In this document: piece after piece, positions 34,492-44,267 of the stretch
How positions within the stretch are numbered: position 1 is the stretch's first letter
Layout of the letters: every line of letters starts with the position of its first letter
NCBI RefSeq assembly: GCF_010728925.1
Contig: NZ_AP022608.1
Coordinates: 248,001 to 312,000 of the forward strand
Source of the DNA: Mycolicibacterium gadium
GTDB taxonomy: Bacteria; Actinomycetota; Actinomycetes; Mycobacteriales; Mycobacteriaceae
Direction: 5' to 3'
Length of the DNA: 64,000 bases
The notes under the pieces: model-generated
Seen by the model: only the letters and a program-made list of their open reading frames with translations
What the model was told of the DNA's origin: nothing
Databases searched by the model: none
Made by a program: the position numbers and the translations under genes

Positions 34492-35163
34492 GTGACGTCC
34501 TTTCAGCGCGCTCGCCGACCGGAGCAGATGGCGGCCCGCCGGATGGCGATCATGAATGTCGCGCGCGACATGCTTGCCGAGAAGACCGTCGGCGACATCA
34601 GCTTGCGGGAACTCTCGGATCGGGTCGGACTGGCCAAGTCGAACGTACTGAGATATTTCGACAGCCGCGAGGCGATCTTCCTCGAGGTGCTCGACGAGGA
34701 ATTCACGATGTGGCTCGGTGACATCGAGGATCGGCTGGGGCGACCACGTACCAGAAAACCGGGCTACGCCAACGAGATCCGGGTTGCGACAGTCGTCGCG
34801 GATTCGGTGATGGCGCGCCCGCTGCTCGGCGAGCTCCTTGGGTCGATGGCCTCGGTACTGGAACGCAACATCTCGCACCGCTTCGCCCGTGACTTCAAGG
34901 CGCGCGCGATGGGGCGGATCGCGGCGTTGGCGGCCCTCGTACACCGCCATCTGCCCTGGCTACCCGAAGAGTTCACCGCGTTCTTCGCCGAGGGATCGCT
35001 GATGTTGACGGCCGGGGCGTATCCGTTCTCGGTGCCCACCGAACCAGTGCGCGCCGCCATCGCCGAGATCGGACTTCCCGACCCAGGTCAGCGATTCAGC
35101 GATGGACTGCGACTGGGTCTGCGGACATGGCTGATCGGCGCGGCTGCACAGACCGAGGCGTGA
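34492..35163 (+). CDS. TetR-family regulator
   Basis: A 223-residue regulator with the TetR helix-turn-helix at about 20-65 ([21 protein letters not shown] and [15 protein letters not shown]). The C-terminal helical domain (80-220) should hold the ligand pocket. It is divergent from the SDR gene, with a palindrome at 34441-34473, and probably controls that gene and itself. Confidence 0.9.
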   Translation: MTSFQRARRPEQMAARRMAIMNVARDMLAEKTVGDISLRELSDRVGLAKSNVLRYFDSREAIFLEVLDEEFTMWLGDIEDRLGRPRTRKPGYANEIRVATVVADSVMARPLLGELLGSMASVLERNISHRFARDFKARAMGRIAALAALVHRHLPWLPEEFTAFFAEGSLMLTAGAYPFSVPTEPVRAAIAEIGLPDPGQRFSDGLRLGLRTWLIGAAAQTEA

Positions 35164-35199
35164 CAGACATACGGCCGAAGTCGTGACACACTTTCGGCC

Positions 35200-35931
35200 A
35201 TGAAGCGCGCGCCGCGGATCGCGATCGTGGTTTCTGTTCTCACGTTGGTCGTGTCGGTTCTGGGCTTCGTCGCGACGCTCGTACTGAACACCTTCGTCCT
35301 CGATGAGTACGACGCCTACGGGGAATTGCCGATTCCCGGGTCGACCACCCTGGAGCTCCCCGCGGGCGAGATGACCGTGAGTTTCCATACGGTGACGACA
35401 GGCACGCCGACGAGCGGATTTCCTATCCCCGACCTGAGTTTCGGCATCACCCCGACTGAGGGACGCCCGGAACCGACGGTCACCGAAAACGTCGGTGGGA
35501 CAACCTCGGTAAACAGCGACGTACGAGTGCGCATCTGGACAGTGCAGATTCCGCAAGCAGGTACCTACGAGGTGGAGGCAAACGGATCCGTCGATGGTTA
35601 CATCGCACCGAGGCTGGCATTCGGACATGACGACTCCCGCGGCTGGCTGCTGTTCGTGTTCGGCGGTCTCTTCGGCCTCGGCCTGCTGGCGCTCGTCGTC
35701 TCGTTCCTGTGGTCGTCGCGTGCGGCCAAGAAGGCGCGACTTCTGCAACCCCATGAGCTGTCGGCCGAGACGCCGACGTGGAGTGCCGGGTCCATCCCCG
35801 CGGCGACTACGCCCACCGATCAGGGTGTGCAGCTGGAACAGATCCGGCATTTGGCCGCGCTGAGGGATTCCGGGGCGCTGACCGAAGACGAGTACGCGGC
35901 CGAGAAGCGCCGCATCCTCGATGGCGACTGA
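35200..35931 (+). CDS. membrane protein with C-terminal SHOCT domain
   Basis: A 243-residue protein with an N-terminal membrane helix (8-29), an extracellular beta-rich domain (about 35-145), a second helix (147-170), a basic turn and a short cytoplasmic SHOCT motif at the end (Q-L-E-Q-I-R-H-L-A-A-L-R-D-S-G-A-L-T-E-D-E-Y). SHOCT modules are found at the ends of many unrelated proteins and are thought to mediate oligomerisation. Function unknown. It follows the TetR gene by 36 bases. Confidence 0.75.
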   Translation: MKRAPRIAIVVSVLTLVVSVLGFVATLVLNTFVLDEYDAYGELPIPGSTTLELPAGEMTVSFHTVTTGTPTSGFPIPDLSFGITPTEGRPEPTVTENVGGTTSVNSDVRVRIWTVQIPQAGTYEVEANGSVDGYIAPRLAFGHDDSRGWLLFVFGGLFGLGLLALVVSFLWSSRAAKKARLLQPHELSAETPTWSAGSIPAATTPTDQGVQLEQIRHLAALRDSGALTEDEYAAEKRRILDGD

Positions 35932-35946
35932 TCGCCGGGGGATTAC

Positions 35947-36573
35947 TCAGCTGCCGCGCTTGACCCAGTCGTCGTAATTCACCAGCTCGTCACCGATGGT
36001 GGTGGTGTCGCCGTGGCCGGTGTAGACGACGGTGTCGTCGGGCAGCTTGCCGAGGCGGCCCGAGATCGACGAGAGGATCGTGGGGAAGTCCGAGTACGAC
36101 CGTCCGGTGGCCCCGGGGCCGCCCTGGAACAGGGTGTCGCCGCTGAAGACCGCGTTCAACGCGGGCGCATGCCAACAGACTGAGCCCGGCGAGTGTCCCG
36201 GAGTGTGCAGCGCGTGCAGCTCGATGCCCCCGACAGCGAGCGTCTCGCCATCGCTGACGGTACGGAAATCCCGGTCGGGGTGGGTCATTCGCCACAGCAC
36301 GTCGTCGGCCGGATGCAGAAGCACCGGCGCGTCGAGCGCATCCGACAGCTCAGGGGCGACGGTGACGTGGTCGTTGTGCCCGTGGGTGCACACGACTGCC
36401 ACCACGTTGCGGCCGCCGACGGCCATGACGATCGGTCCGGCGTCGTGGGCTGCGTCGAAGACGATGACGTCGTTGTCGTCGCCGACGAGCCAGATGTTGT
36501 TGTCGACTTCCCAAGATCCGCCGTCGAGTTCGAAGGTGCCGTGGGTGACGACGCGGGAGATGTTGTCGCTCAC
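35947..36573 (-). CDS. metallo-beta-lactamase-fold hydrolase (mscR partner, Rv2260-like)
   Basis: A 208-residue MBL-fold hydrolase with the metal motif H-G-H-N-D-H (about 64-69), a third-site His in H-T-P-G-H-S-P-G, an Asp in S-G-D-T-L-F-Q-G and a final His in Y-T-G-H-G-D. This is glyoxalase-II-like geometry. GTG 36573 overlaps the mscR stop, so the two are coupled. Its constant pairing with mscR suggests that it hydrolyses the S-formylmycothiol produced by that enzyme; this is inference from context. Confidence 0.9.
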   Translation of the reverse strand: MSDNISRVVTHGTFELDGGSWEVDNNIWLVGDDNDVIVFDAAHDAGPIVMAVGGRNVVAVVCTHGHNDHVTVAPELSDALDAPVLLHPADDVLWRMTHPDRDFRTVSDGETLAVGGIELHALHTPGHSPGSVCWHAPALNAVFSGDTLFQGGPGATGRSYSDFPTILSSISGRLGKLPDDTVVYTGHGDTTTIGDELVNYDDWVKRGS

Positions 36574-37655
36574 AGGATCACCACCGAACGTAGAACCTCG
36601 CCGGCGTGCATGCGATGGAATGCCGACTCGATGTCTTCTAAGCCGATGCGTTCGGAGACGAACTTCTCCAACGGCAGCCTGCCCTGCAGGTACAGGCTGA
36701 TCAATGTCGGGAAGTCACGCTCGGGCAGGCAATCGCCGTACCAGGACGATTTCAGCGATCCGCCGCGGGAGAAGAAGTCGATCAGCGGCATCTCCAACGT
36801 CATGTCCGGGGTCGGAACACCGACCAGCACAACGGTTCCGGCCAGATCTCGGGCGTAGAAGGCCTGCTTCCACGTTTCGGGCCGGCCGACCGCGTCGATC
36901 ACCACGTCCGCGCCGAAGCCGTCGGTCAAATCCTGAATCGTCGCCACCGGGTCGAGCTCCTTGGCGTTGATGGTGTGGGTGGCCCCGAACCCGCGCGCCC
37001 AGTCCAGCTTCTTGTTGTCGGTGTCCACCGCGATGATCCGCCGCGCCCCGACCAGGGCGGCGCCGGCGATCGCGGCATCACCGACCCCGCCGCAGCCGAT
37101 CACGGCCACGGTGTCGTCACGGTTGACCGCTCCGGTGTTGATCGCCGCGCCGATACCGGCCATCACCCCGCACCCCAACAGGCCCGCGACCGCGGGATCG
37201 GCGGCCGGATCGACCTTCGTGCACTGGCCCTCGTGCACCAAAGTCTTGTCGGTGAACGCGCCGATGCCCAGCGCGGGCGTCAACGGAGTGCCGTCGGTCA
37301 GGGTCATCGGCTGCTCGGCGTTGGATGTGTCAAAGCACAAATGTGGGCGACCGCGCTTGCACGCCCGGCACTGTCCGCACACCGCACGCCAGTTGAGGAT
37401 CACGAAGTCGCCGGGCTCCACGTTCGTCACACCCGCGCCGACGGACTCCACCGTGCCCGCCGCCTCATGACCCAGCAGGAAGGGGAACTCGTCGTTGATC
37501 CCGCCCTCGCGATACGTCAGATCGGTGTGGCACACCCCGCAAGCGATGATGTCGACCACCACCTCACCGGCACCCGGATCGGGGATGACCACCTCCACCA
37601 CCTCGACCGGCTCACCCTTCTTACGCGAAATCACGCCCCGCACCGTCTGAGTCAT
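36570..37655 (-). CDS. mscR: mycothiol-dependent formaldehyde dehydrogenase / S-nitrosomycothiol reductase
   Basis: A 361-residue zinc-dependent medium-chain dehydrogenase. Catalytic-zinc ligands are Cys42 (in G-V-C-H-T-D), His in G-H-E-A-A-G and Cys in L-L-G-C-G-V-M. The structural zinc loop is C-G-Q-C-R-A-C with a further Cys in R-P-H-L-C, and the NAD fold begins I-G-C-G-G-V-G. The class oxidises the formaldehyde-mycothiol adduct and reduces S-nitrosomycothiol, protecting against formaldehyde and NO. It is divergent from a LuxR regulator and followed by a coupled MBL hydrolase, matching the Rv2259-Rv2260 arrangement recalled from M. tuberculosis. Confidence 0.92.
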   Translation of the reverse strand: MTQTVRGVISRKKGEPVEVVEVVIPDPGAGEVVVDIIACGVCHTDLTYREGGINDEFPFLLGHEAAGTVESVGAGVTNVEPGDFVILNWRAVCGQCRACKRGRPHLCFDTSNAEQPMTLTDGTPLTPALGIGAFTDKTLVHEGQCTKVDPAADPAVAGLLGCGVMAGIGAAINTGAVNRDDTVAVIGCGGVGDAAIAGAALVGARRIIAVDTDNKKLDWARGFGATHTINAKELDPVATIQDLTDGFGADVVIDAVGRPETWKQAFYARDLAGTVVLVGVPTPDMTLEMPLIDFFSRGGSLKSSWYGDCLPERDFPTLISLYLQGRLPLEKFVSERIGLEDIESAFHRMHAGEVLRSVVIL

Positions 37656-37684
37656 GGGGACAACATAACGTCCTCAATCAATTC

Positions 37685-37700
37685 ATGCCCGAAGGGGCAT
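37685..37700. promoter_or_regulatory. ATGCCC-GAAG-GGGCAT palindrome upstream of mscR and LuxR gene
   Basis: A perfect 6-bp inverted repeat with a 4-base centre, placed 30 bp upstream of the mscR start and 40 bp upstream of the LuxR gene. Position and symmetry suit an operator shared by the divergent pair, or a small hairpin in either leader. Confidence 0.5.
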
Positions 37701-37739
37701 TTGAACTTCTCCCGCCGGATACCGTTGTACTTCAGTGAC

Positions 37740-39353
37740 ATGGATACCGGCGTAGGCACTCACGGCGACCTGCTGCTGACGGCGCGCACCGCGCACGTCC
37801 GCCGAGACTGGCATGCCTCCTACTCGGCGTTCTCACGGGCAGGGCAGGACACGCCGCTGGGTACCGACGACCTCGATGCGATGGCCACGGCGGCCTGGCA
37901 GCTGGGCCGCGGCAAGGAGTCCGTGCGCATCGCCGAACGTGTCTTCGGGCAGTTGTCGCGCACCGACCCGCCGTCGGCGGCGATGAAAGCCGTCGAACTC
38001 GGCCTGGCGTGGTTCACCCGCGGGGACTTCGTCATCGCGCAGGGCTGGATGAACCGGGCACGCCGACTGCTCGACGGCGCCCCGGAGGGGCCCACCGACG
38101 GCTACCTGGCATATCTCGAGGCGCTCGTGGTGATGACTGACGCCGACGCGCTCGCCGCGCGGGTGCAGAAGCTACGAGAAGTCTCTCAGCGGCTCGACAT
38201 GCCCGCGCTCAACGCGCTGTGCCGGGTCGCCGAGGCGCTGACCGCGATCAGCGAGGCCCGGGTCGCCGACGCGTACGGACTGATCGACGAGGCAATGTTG
38301 CCGATCCTTGCAGACCAGGTGCCCATTGATTGGGCAGGCGACATCTACTGCGTCGTCCTCAACCAATGTCACCGGCTGGCCGACCTGCCCCGGATGAGGG
38401 CATGGACCCAATCAATGGAGCGGTGGTGCAACGACTTTGCGGCGTCGTCGAACTACGGCGGGGTCTGCGATGTGCATCGATTGCAGCTGTCGGCTGCTAC
38501 CGAGGACTACCGCCAGCTCGAGGACAGGCTTGTCGAAACCAGCCGGGCGCTGGAGGAGGTCAACACCTGGGCCGCCGGTGAGGGTTACTTCCAACTGGGG
38601 GAGGTGCGGCGGCTGCGCGGCGATGCCGATGGCGCATTGGCGGCCTTTGCGCGCGCCCGGGCCCTTGGCGTGGAGCCGCAACCCGGCGAGGCGTTGCTGC
38701 GTTGCCGGCTGGGTGACCGCGAGACCGCGTGGACCGACTTGCGGCTGGCGCTTGCCGGAGCCGACCGGCCGGGCCGCATGCGACTGTTGCGCGCCTCGGT
38801 CGAGGTCGCGCTGGCACGTGGCAGCTTCGACGAAGGGGAAAGATACTGCGCCGAACTCGAATCCGGCGCCGAAGCGTTTGCCACCCCTGGGTTCCGGGCG
38901 TGGGCGGCACACGCCCGCGGCGCGCTGTTGACACAGCAGGGGCAGCACGCGAGCGCACTGCGCTTGCTCGAAGCGGCGCTGCGCGAATATCGAACTCAGC
39001 AATCTCGGTACGAAACTGCGCAGATTTACGAGTGGATGGCCCTCGCGCACAAGGGCCTCGGCGACGAACATTTGGCCGCCGCGGACTCGGCGACCGCCGA
39101 GAACATCTACGCTCAGCTGGGATTGGAGTCGGCCCAGATCTGCGTCACGGGCGCACCCCGGGGTCTGACCAAACGCGAAATCGAGATCCTGCAACGAATC
39201 GCGGGGGGCGCGACCAACAAACAGGTCGCCGAGCAGATCTGCATCAGTGAGAAGACTGTCGGCCGTCATCTGGCCAACATCTACGCCAAACTCGACGTCT
39301 CCTCACGCACGGCCGCGGTGGCGTGGGCGTACGACAACGACATCCTGCAATGA
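37740..39353 (+). CDS. large LuxR-family regulator with helical sensor domain
   Basis: A 537-residue regulator. Residues 1-450 are an alpha-helical repeat region of TPR/MalT-like character (D-G-Y-L-A-Y-L-E-A-L and L-G-E-V-R-R-L-R-G-D-A-D-G-A-L-A-A-F-A-R-A segments), without a P-loop. The last 70 residues are a LuxR/GerE HTH (L-T-K-R-E-I-E-I-L-Q-R-I-A-G-G and K-T-V-G-R-H-L-A-N-I-Y-A-K-L). It lacks a receiver domain, so the helical part probably binds a ligand or protein. It is transcribed away from mscR and toward the methyltransferase pair, both candidate targets. ATG 37740 is the start; a long in-frame run upstream is antisense to mscR. Confidence 0.85.
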   Translation: MDTGVGTHGDLLLTARTAHVRRDWHASYSAFSRAGQDTPLGTDDLDAMATAAWQLGRGKESVRIAERVFGQLSRTDPPSAAMKAVELGLAWFTRGDFVIAQGWMNRARRLLDGAPEGPTDGYLAYLEALVVMTDADALAARVQKLREVSQRLDMPALNALCRVAEALTAISEARVADAYGLIDEAMLPILADQVPIDWAGDIYCVVLNQCHRLADLPRMRAWTQSMERWCNDFAASSNYGGVCDVHRLQLSAATEDYRQLEDRLVETSRALEEVNTWAAGEGYFQLGEVRRLRGDADGALAAFARARALGVEPQPGEALLRCRLGDRETAWTDLRLALAGADRPGRMRLLRASVEVALARGSFDEGERYCAELESGAEAFATPGFRAWAAHARGALLTQQGQHASALRLLEAALREYRTQQSRYETAQIYEWMALAHKGLGDEHLAAADSATAENIYAQLGLESAQICVTGAPRGLTKREIEILQRIAGGATNKQVAEQICISEKTVGRHLANIYAKLDVSSRTAAVAWAYDNDILQ

Positions 39354-39470
39354 GTAACTGCATCGAATGCACCACACGGGTGTCCGAAGAAATGCATGGT
39401 TTGGCCGATGCGGGCGGTGCACGCCAGGCGTTTACTTCAAGTGATTCCCGACTACCTCTCAAGGAGCACG

Positions 39471-40550
39471 ATGACCGGAATCGAAGAACAGCAATTCACC
39501 GACACCACAGGAGAATTCGCCGGTCGTATCGCCGGAGCCATCGACAGCGCCAGCTTGACGATCCTGCTGTCGATCGGGCACCAGACCAAACTGTTCGACA
39601 CGCTGGCCGAACTTCCACCGGCCACCAGCGCGCAGATCGCCGATGCCGCCGGGCTCAACGAACGCTATGTGCGGGAATGGCTGGGTGGGGTGGTGGCCGG
39701 CCGCGTCGTCGAATTCAACCCGGCCGCGCAGACCTACACCCTCCCGCGGCACCGCGCGGCCGTGCTGACGCGGGCGGCGGGCCCGGACAATCTGGCCCGC
39801 GTCGCGCAGTTCTTACCGATGCTCGGCGAGGTGGAACAGAAGGTTGTCGATTGCTTCCACAACGGCGGTGGATTGTCGTACGGCGACTACCCTCGCTTCC
39901 ACAAGCTGATGGCCGAGGAGAGCGGTGAGGTGTTCGACGCCGCACTCGTCGACGTCATCCTGCCGATGGCCGACGGCCTGCCCGAGCGGCTGCGTGCCGG
40001 CGCCGACGTGGCCGACATCGGCTGCGGCAGTGGCCACGCGATCAATGTCATGGCACAGGCGTTTCCGGAAAGTCGCTTCACCGGGATCGACTTCTCCGAC
40101 GAAGGCCTCGCTGTCGGCCGGGCCGAAGCCCAGCGGCTGAGCCTGCCCAACGCGTCGTTCTCCGCCATGGATGTGGCCGCGCTCGATATGAGCGAAACCT
40201 ATGACGTCATCACCGTTTTCGACGCGATTCACGACCAGGCCCACCCCGCGCAGGTGCTTCAGAACATCTATTCCGCACTGCGGCCGGGCGGCGTGTTGTT
40301 GATGGTCGACATCAAGGCGTCGACTCAGTTGGAAGACAACGTCGGCGCGCCCTTGGCGACGTACCTCTACACGGTGTCGACGATGCACTGCATGAGCGTG
40401 TCGCTGGGTCTGGGCGGCGACGGACTAGGCACCTGTTGGGGCCGCCAACTGGCGACGTCGATGCTCGCCGACGCCGGCTTCGGCGACGTCACGGTCCGCG
40501 AGATCGAATCCGACGTGTTCAACTACTACTACATCGCGCGCAAATCATGA
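39471..40550 (+). CDS. SAM-dependent methyltransferase (Rv2258c-like)
   Basis: A 359-residue enzyme. Residues 10-115 are a winged-helix dimerisation part ([21 protein letters not shown]), and residues 170-355 are a class I methyltransferase with motif [11 protein letters not shown] and F-T-G-I-D-F-S. Motif post-III is A-L-R-P-G-G. This is the layout of O-methyltransferases and of the M. tuberculosis protein Rv2258c, long mis-called a transcription factor. ATG 39471 is used because AAGGAG precedes it by five bases. Its stop overlaps the homocysteine methyltransferase start. Confidence 0.88.
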   Translation: MTGIEEQQFTDTTGEFAGRIAGAIDSASLTILLSIGHQTKLFDTLAELPPATSAQIADAAGLNERYVREWLGGVVAGRVVEFNPAAQTYTLPRHRAAVLTRAAGPDNLARVAQFLPMLGEVEQKVVDCFHNGGGLSYGDYPRFHKLMAEESGEVFDAALVDVILPMADGLPERLRAGADVADIGCGSGHAINVMAQAFPESRFTGIDFSDEGLAVGRAEAQRLSLPNASFSAMDVAALDMSETYDVITVFDAIHDQAHPAQVLQNIYSALRPGGVLLMVDIKASTQLEDNVGAPLATYLYTVSTMHCMSVSLGLGGDGLGTCWGRQLATSMLADAGFGDVTVREIESDVFNYYYIARKS

Positions 40551-41488
40551 GCCGGCGCGGGAGTCTTCCTCAGCTGGGCGGCGGCATGTTCGTGACCGAC
40601 GGCGGACTCGAGACCGAACTCGTCTTCCATGATGGCATCGACCTGCCTGCCTTCGCGGCGTTCCCCTTGCTCGACACTCCGGACACCCGGGACCGGCTGC
40701 GGCGCTACTACGACGGTTACCTGGCGATCGCGCGCAGGCACGGCGCCGGCTTCGTCGTCGAAACACCAACGTGGCGTGCCAATCGCGACTGGGCTGCACA
40801 GCTCGGATACTCGCCCGAGCGGCTCGACGCGCTGAACCGTTCGGCGGTGGAACTCGCCGAGGAGGTCCGTGCCGCCGCGACGGCCGAGGGCCTCACCGCG
40901 GTGGTGAGCGGCTGTGTCGGCCCGCGCGGCGACGGCTACGACCCGCGCGACGCGATGACGGCCGAGGATGCCGAGCGGTATCACGCGGTCCAGATCGCGA
41001 CGTTCGCCGATACGACCGCCGACCAGGTCACCGCGATCACGATGACCAACGTCGCAGAGGGAATCGGTGTGGTGCGGGCCGCAGCCGCGGCGGGCATTCC
41101 CGCGGCGGTCTCGTTCACCGTCGAAACCGATGGCCGGCTGCCGACGGGTCAGCCGTTGCACGAGGCGATCGAGCAGGTTGATGCCGAAACAGACGGCGGT
41201 GCAGCGTATTTCATGGTCAACTGCGCTCATCCGACGCATTTCGCGGATGCGCTCGGCCGCGACGGGGCGTGGCGGTCGCGGATCGTCGGTCTGCGCGCGA
41301 ACGCGTCGTCGAAGAGCCACGCTGAACTCGACGAGTCCACCGAGCTCGACGAGGGCGACCCCGACGACCTCGGGGCGCGGCACGCCGCTCTGCAGGATCG
41401 CTTACCCGCGGTGACCGTGCTCGGCGGCTGCTGCGGCACCGACGCGCGCCATGTGGCGGCCATCTGCGAGGCGTGGAGCGCCCAATAG
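40547..41488 (+). CDS. homocysteine S-methyltransferase family protein
   Basis: A 313-residue TIM barrel with the N-terminal D-G-G-L-E-T-E-L-V motif and zinc-site segments N-C-A-H (first Cys) and G-G-C-C-G-T-D (last two Cys). The family transfers a methyl from S-methylmethionine or SAM to homocysteine. Coupling (ATGA) to the preceding methyltransferase is notable: a SAM-dependent reaction makes S-adenosylhomocysteine, from which homocysteine arises, so this enzyme could recycle or scavenge the product. The donor is not known. A serine hydrolase follows. Confidence 0.9.
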   Translation: MSRRGSLPQLGGGMFVTDGGLETELVFHDGIDLPAFAAFPLLDTPDTRDRLRRYYDGYLAIARRHGAGFVVETPTWRANRDWAAQLGYSPERLDALNRSAVELAEEVRAAATAEGLTAVVSGCVGPRGDGYDPRDAMTAEDAERYHAVQIATFADTTADQVTAITMTNVAEGIGVVRAAAAAGIPAAVSFTVETDGRLPTGQPLHEAIEQVDAETDGGAAYFMVNCAHPTHFADALGRDGAWRSRIVGLRANASSKSHAELDESTELDEGDPDDLGARHAALQDRLPAVTVLGGCCGTDARHVAAICEAWSAQ

Positions 41489-41497
41489 GCTGCTGAT

Positions 41498-42322
41498 GTG
41501 GCAGCGCTTGATGCGATCGAAGAGTGGCCGGTCCCGACGGCCGCAGCCGCGGTCGTCGGACCATCCGGAATCCTGGCCCAGCATGGCGACGTCCGGCAGC
41601 GCTTCAAGTTGGCGTCGGTGACCAAGCCGCTGGTGGCCCGGGCCGCGCAGATCGCGGTCGAGGAAGGCGCCGTCGACCTCGACACCGAAGCCGGTCCGCC
41701 CGGCTCCACGGTGCGTCACCTGCTGGCCCATACGTCCGGGTACTCGATGCACTCGGCGGATCTGATGGCCGAGCCCGGCAAACGCCGGGTGTACTCGAAC
41801 TACGGATTCGGGGTGCTCGCCGAGACGATCCAAAGGGCGGCGGGCATCGAGTTCGGGCGGTACCTGACCGAGGCGATCTGCGAGCCGCTCGGCCTGTCGG
41901 ACACGACGCTGGCGGGCGGTGCCGAGGCGGCCGGATTCGGGGCCACCTCGACCGTCGCCGACCTCGTCGCCTTCGCCGGCGACCTCCTGCGCCCGTTGAC
42001 CGTGTCCGAACAGATGCACACCGAGGCCACCCATGTGCAGTTCCCCGGCGTGTCGGGGGTGCTGCCCGGTTTCGGGACGCAGCGTCCCAACGACTGGGGT
42101 TTGGGCTTCGAGATCAGGGACGACAAGTCGCCGCACTGGACAGGTTCGGCGAACTCGGGCGCCACCTACGGGCATTTCGGCCAGTCAGGAACGTTTTTGT
42201 GGGTGGACCCGCAGGCTGACCTGGCGCTCGCGGTGCTCACGGACCGCGACTTCGGCGACTGGGCCTATTCCCGCTGGCCCGCGCTATCTGATGCCATCCT
42301 GAGAGAATTCGGCGCAGACTAG
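41498..42322 (+). CDS. serine hydrolase, beta-lactamase class C-like (Rv2257c-like)
   Basis: A 274-residue protein of the beta-lactamase/EstB fold with the S-x-x-K motif S-V-T-K (Ser40, Lys43), a Y-S-N near residue 98 and a third-site H-F-G near residue 228 instead of KTG. Without a signal peptide it is more likely a cytosolic esterase or amidase than a lactamase. It starts GTG ten bases after the previous gene and is probably part of the same operon. Confidence 0.88.
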   Translation: MAALDAIEEWPVPTAAAAVVGPSGILAQHGDVRQRFKLASVTKPLVARAAQIAVEEGAVDLDTEAGPPGSTVRHLLAHTSGYSMHSADLMAEPGKRRVYSNYGFGVLAETIQRAAGIEFGRYLTEAICEPLGLSDTTLAGGAEAAGFGATSTVADLVAFAGDLLRPLTVSEQMHTEATHVQFPGVSGVLPGFGTQRPNDWGLGFEIRDDKSPHWTGSANSGATYGHFGQSGTFLWVDPQADLALAVLTDRDFGDWAYSRWPALSDAILREFGAD

Positions 42323-42438
42323 CGCAACAGGCGCCTCACAGGGCACAATAGACACGCACGACACATACATTTGCACATAATTCGGAACCGCCAGGTCGCT
42401 TGGGGAAGACGTCCCTCGTGGAGCCGAAGGAGTAGCAA

Positions 42439-42951
42439 ATGCGTGCAGCGAACCAATTCGCCGACGCGGCGACTGGCGTGGTGTACATCCATGCTTCTCC
42501 CGCGGCGGTAGCCCCTCATGTCGAATGGGCGCTGTCGTCGACTCTCTCGGCGAGAGCAAATTTGAAGTGGACGCCCCAGCCCGCCATGCCCGGGCAGTTG
42601 CGCGCCGTCACCAACTGGATCGGGCCGGTGGGCACGGGGGCGGCCCTGGCGAACGCACTGCGGTCCTGGTCGGTGTTGCGCTTCGAAGTCACCGAGGACC
42701 CCAGCGCCGGTGTCGACGGTCATCGCTGGTGCCACACCCCGCAACTGGGCATGTGGAGCGGCGCGATGAGCGCCAACGGCGACGTGATGGTCGGCGAGAT
42801 GCGGCTGCGGACGTTGATGCAATCGGGGGCCGACATGCTGGCGGCCGAACTGGACTCGGTGCTCGGCACCGCATGGGACGAGGCGCTCGAGCCTTACCGC
42901 GACGGCGGCGACGCAGCCGAGGTCAGCTGGCTGACCCGGGGAGTCGGCTAG
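42439..42951 (+). CDS. DUF3145-domain protein (Rv2256c-like)
   Basis: A 170-residue actinobacterial protein beginning M-R-A-A-N-Q-F-A-D-A-A-T-G-V-V-Y-I-H, with W-I-G-P-V-G-T-G, R-W-C-H-T-P-Q-L-G and G-D-V-M-V-G-E-M-R-L characteristic of DUF3145. GAAGGAG lies seven bases before the ATG. The function is unknown. It is followed by a hairpin terminator. Confidence 0.92.
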   Translation: MRAANQFADAATGVVYIHASPAAVAPHVEWALSSTLSARANLKWTPQPAMPGQLRAVTNWIGPVGTGAALANALRSWSVLRFEVTEDPSAGVDGHRWCHTPQLGMWSGAMSANGDVMVGEMRLRTLMQSGADMLAAELDSVLGTAWDEALEPYRDGGDAAEVSWLTRGVG

Positions 42952-42966
42952 CCTTTCTCGGCGAGG

Positions 42967-43014
42967 AGACGCAAAAGTGCCGTTTTCGTCGCGCAAATAG
43001 GCACTTTTGCGTCT
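42967..43014. terminator. TRIT-like hairpin after the DUF3145 gene
   Basis: Perfect 15-base arms AGACGCAAAAGTGCC and GGCACTTTTGCGTCT enclose an 18-base loop. GCGA and TCGC extend the stem after a 2-base mismatch on each side. The pattern (AGACGCAAA on the left, TTTGCGTCT on the right) is that of the hairpin class described in mycobacteria as TRIT terminators. A related element occurs at 56360-56407. Confidence 0.8.
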
Positions 43015-43064
43015 GGTCGCGTTAAGAACGCGGGACACTGTCGTCATCTCCCCAGGAGGCGACA

Positions 43065-43361
43065 ATGTTCACGATCCGCGTACTCACCGCAGCGGCCTTC
43101 GCCACCGGCGCACTGCTCACCGCTGCAACCGCATCGGCATCACCGGCGACCGACGCGCTGTTCGGCGCTCTGGACGGGCTCGGGTTGCCGATATCGGGAC
43201 CCGCCGTCGTCACGGCGGGCAATCTGGCCTGCGATTCCTCTACCAGCGGACTGGCCCGCGATCTGATCGCATCGCGGATCTCCAGCGAGTTCGGCCTGGA
43301 CCCGGGTCAGGCGAACCAGTTCGTCGGGATCAGCCTCGCGGTCTACTGCCCGCTGCGGTAG
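43065..43361 (+). CDS. small secreted DUF732-type protein
   Basis: A 98-residue exported protein: signal peptide to about residue 27 (cleavage after ASA), then a compact helical domain with two cysteines (A-C-D-S and Y-C-P-L-R) and the Y-C-P ending typical of mycobacterial DUF732 proteins. AGGAGG lies five bases before the ATG. The role is unknown; the place corresponds to that of Rv2253 by recall, but homology is not asserted. It faces the lipid-kinase gene tail to tail with three bases between. Confidence 0.82.
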   Translation: MFTIRVLTAAAFATGALLTAATASASPATDALFGALDGLGLPISGPAVVTAGNLACDSSTSGLARDLIASRISSEFGLDPGQANQFVGISLAVYCPLR

Positions 43362-43364
43362 TCG

Positions 43365-44267
43365 CTACGGGGCCGGCGTCAGGATCTTCAGCGCGTCCGG
43401 CACCGCCGACACCTCGACGGGAAGCGGGCCGGCGTACTCGCCGTCGGCATAGGCGTTGATGCCCGGCGAGTCGACGGTGATGGTGCGGGCACGCTCGGTG
43501 CGGACCTCGTCGAGGTCGACGTGCGTGCCCTTGAATACCGTGGGGAACAAGCGGATCAGCTTTGTGCGCGACGCCGATGACACCATCGTGACGTCCAGCA
43601 GTCCGTCGGTGGGGTCGGCCTTCGGGCAGATCAGCATGCCTCCGCCGTAGCTCTTGGTGTTGCCGAAGGCGGCCAGCGTCAATTCGGTGTCCAGTTCGCG
43701 CCCGTCGAACGTCAGGCTGAACGGCAGCAGCCGCAATTTGGACAACTCGGCGACCATCGCGACGTTGTAACGCATCCGGCCGTGCGGCCACTTCATCCGG
43801 TTGGTCCTGTCGGTCACCAGTGAGTCGAAGCCGGCGGCCATCACAGTGCCGAACCACTTCTGGGCGCCGTCGATGCTCGTGATGCGACCCAGGTCGACGC
43901 TCTTGGCGACGCCGTCGACGATGACGTCGGCCGCGGCCTCGGGATCCTTTGCCGGAATGCCGAATTCACGGGCATGGTCGTTGCCGGTGCCCGACGGGAT
44001 GATGGCCAGCGGGATGTCGGTCTGCGCAAGCACCTGCAGCGCAAGCGAGACGATGCCGTCACCGCCGACGACGACCAGCGCATCCATCCCGCGTTCGAGT
44101 GCACCCTCGACGAGCCGTCTCGCGTGCTCGGCGTCTGTGCCCGCGATGGCGACGACGTCGATGCCGCGCTTGTGCAACCGCGCGACGGCACGTTCGGCGG
44201 CGTGCGGGGCACTCCCGTGGCCCGATGCCGGATTCGTCAGCATCGTGACGCGGCCGAGCTCTGTCAC
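43365..44267 (-). CDS. diacylglycerol/lipid kinase (DgkB/YegS family, Rv2252-like)
   Basis: A 300-residue kinase with an N-terminal nucleotide-binding domain holding the G-G-D-G motif (V-V-V-G-G-D-G-I-V) and P-x-G-T-x-N (P-S-G-T-G-N-D), and a beta-sandwich C-terminal domain with the G-F-D and Y-A-D-G-E segments. The family phosphorylates diacylglycerol or other lipid alcohols, using them for phosphatidic acid and phospholipid synthesis. The GTG start overlaps the stop of the flavoprotein gene (GTGA), so the two are coupled. The antisense frames here are shadows. Confidence 0.93.
   Translation of the reverse strand: MTELGRVTMLTNPASGHGSAPHAAERAVARLHKRGIDVVAIAGTDAEHARRLVEGALERGMDALVVVGGDGIVSLALQVLAQTDIPLAIIPSGTGNDHAREFGIPAKDPEAAADVIVDGVAKSVDLGRITSIDGAQKWFGTVMAAGFDSLVTDRTNRMKWPHGRMRYNVAMVAELSKLRLLPFSLTFDGRELDTELTLAAFGNTKSYGGGMLICPKADPTDGLLDVTMVSSASRTKLIRLFPTVFKGTHVDLDEVRTERARTITVDSPGINAYADGEYAGPLPVEVSAVPDALKILTPAP

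Noticed and set aside
36975..37739. Upstream in-frame extension of the LuxR regulator to 792 codons
   Set aside because: The extension is antisense to mscR and has shadow composition; ATG 37740 gives a normal N-terminus.
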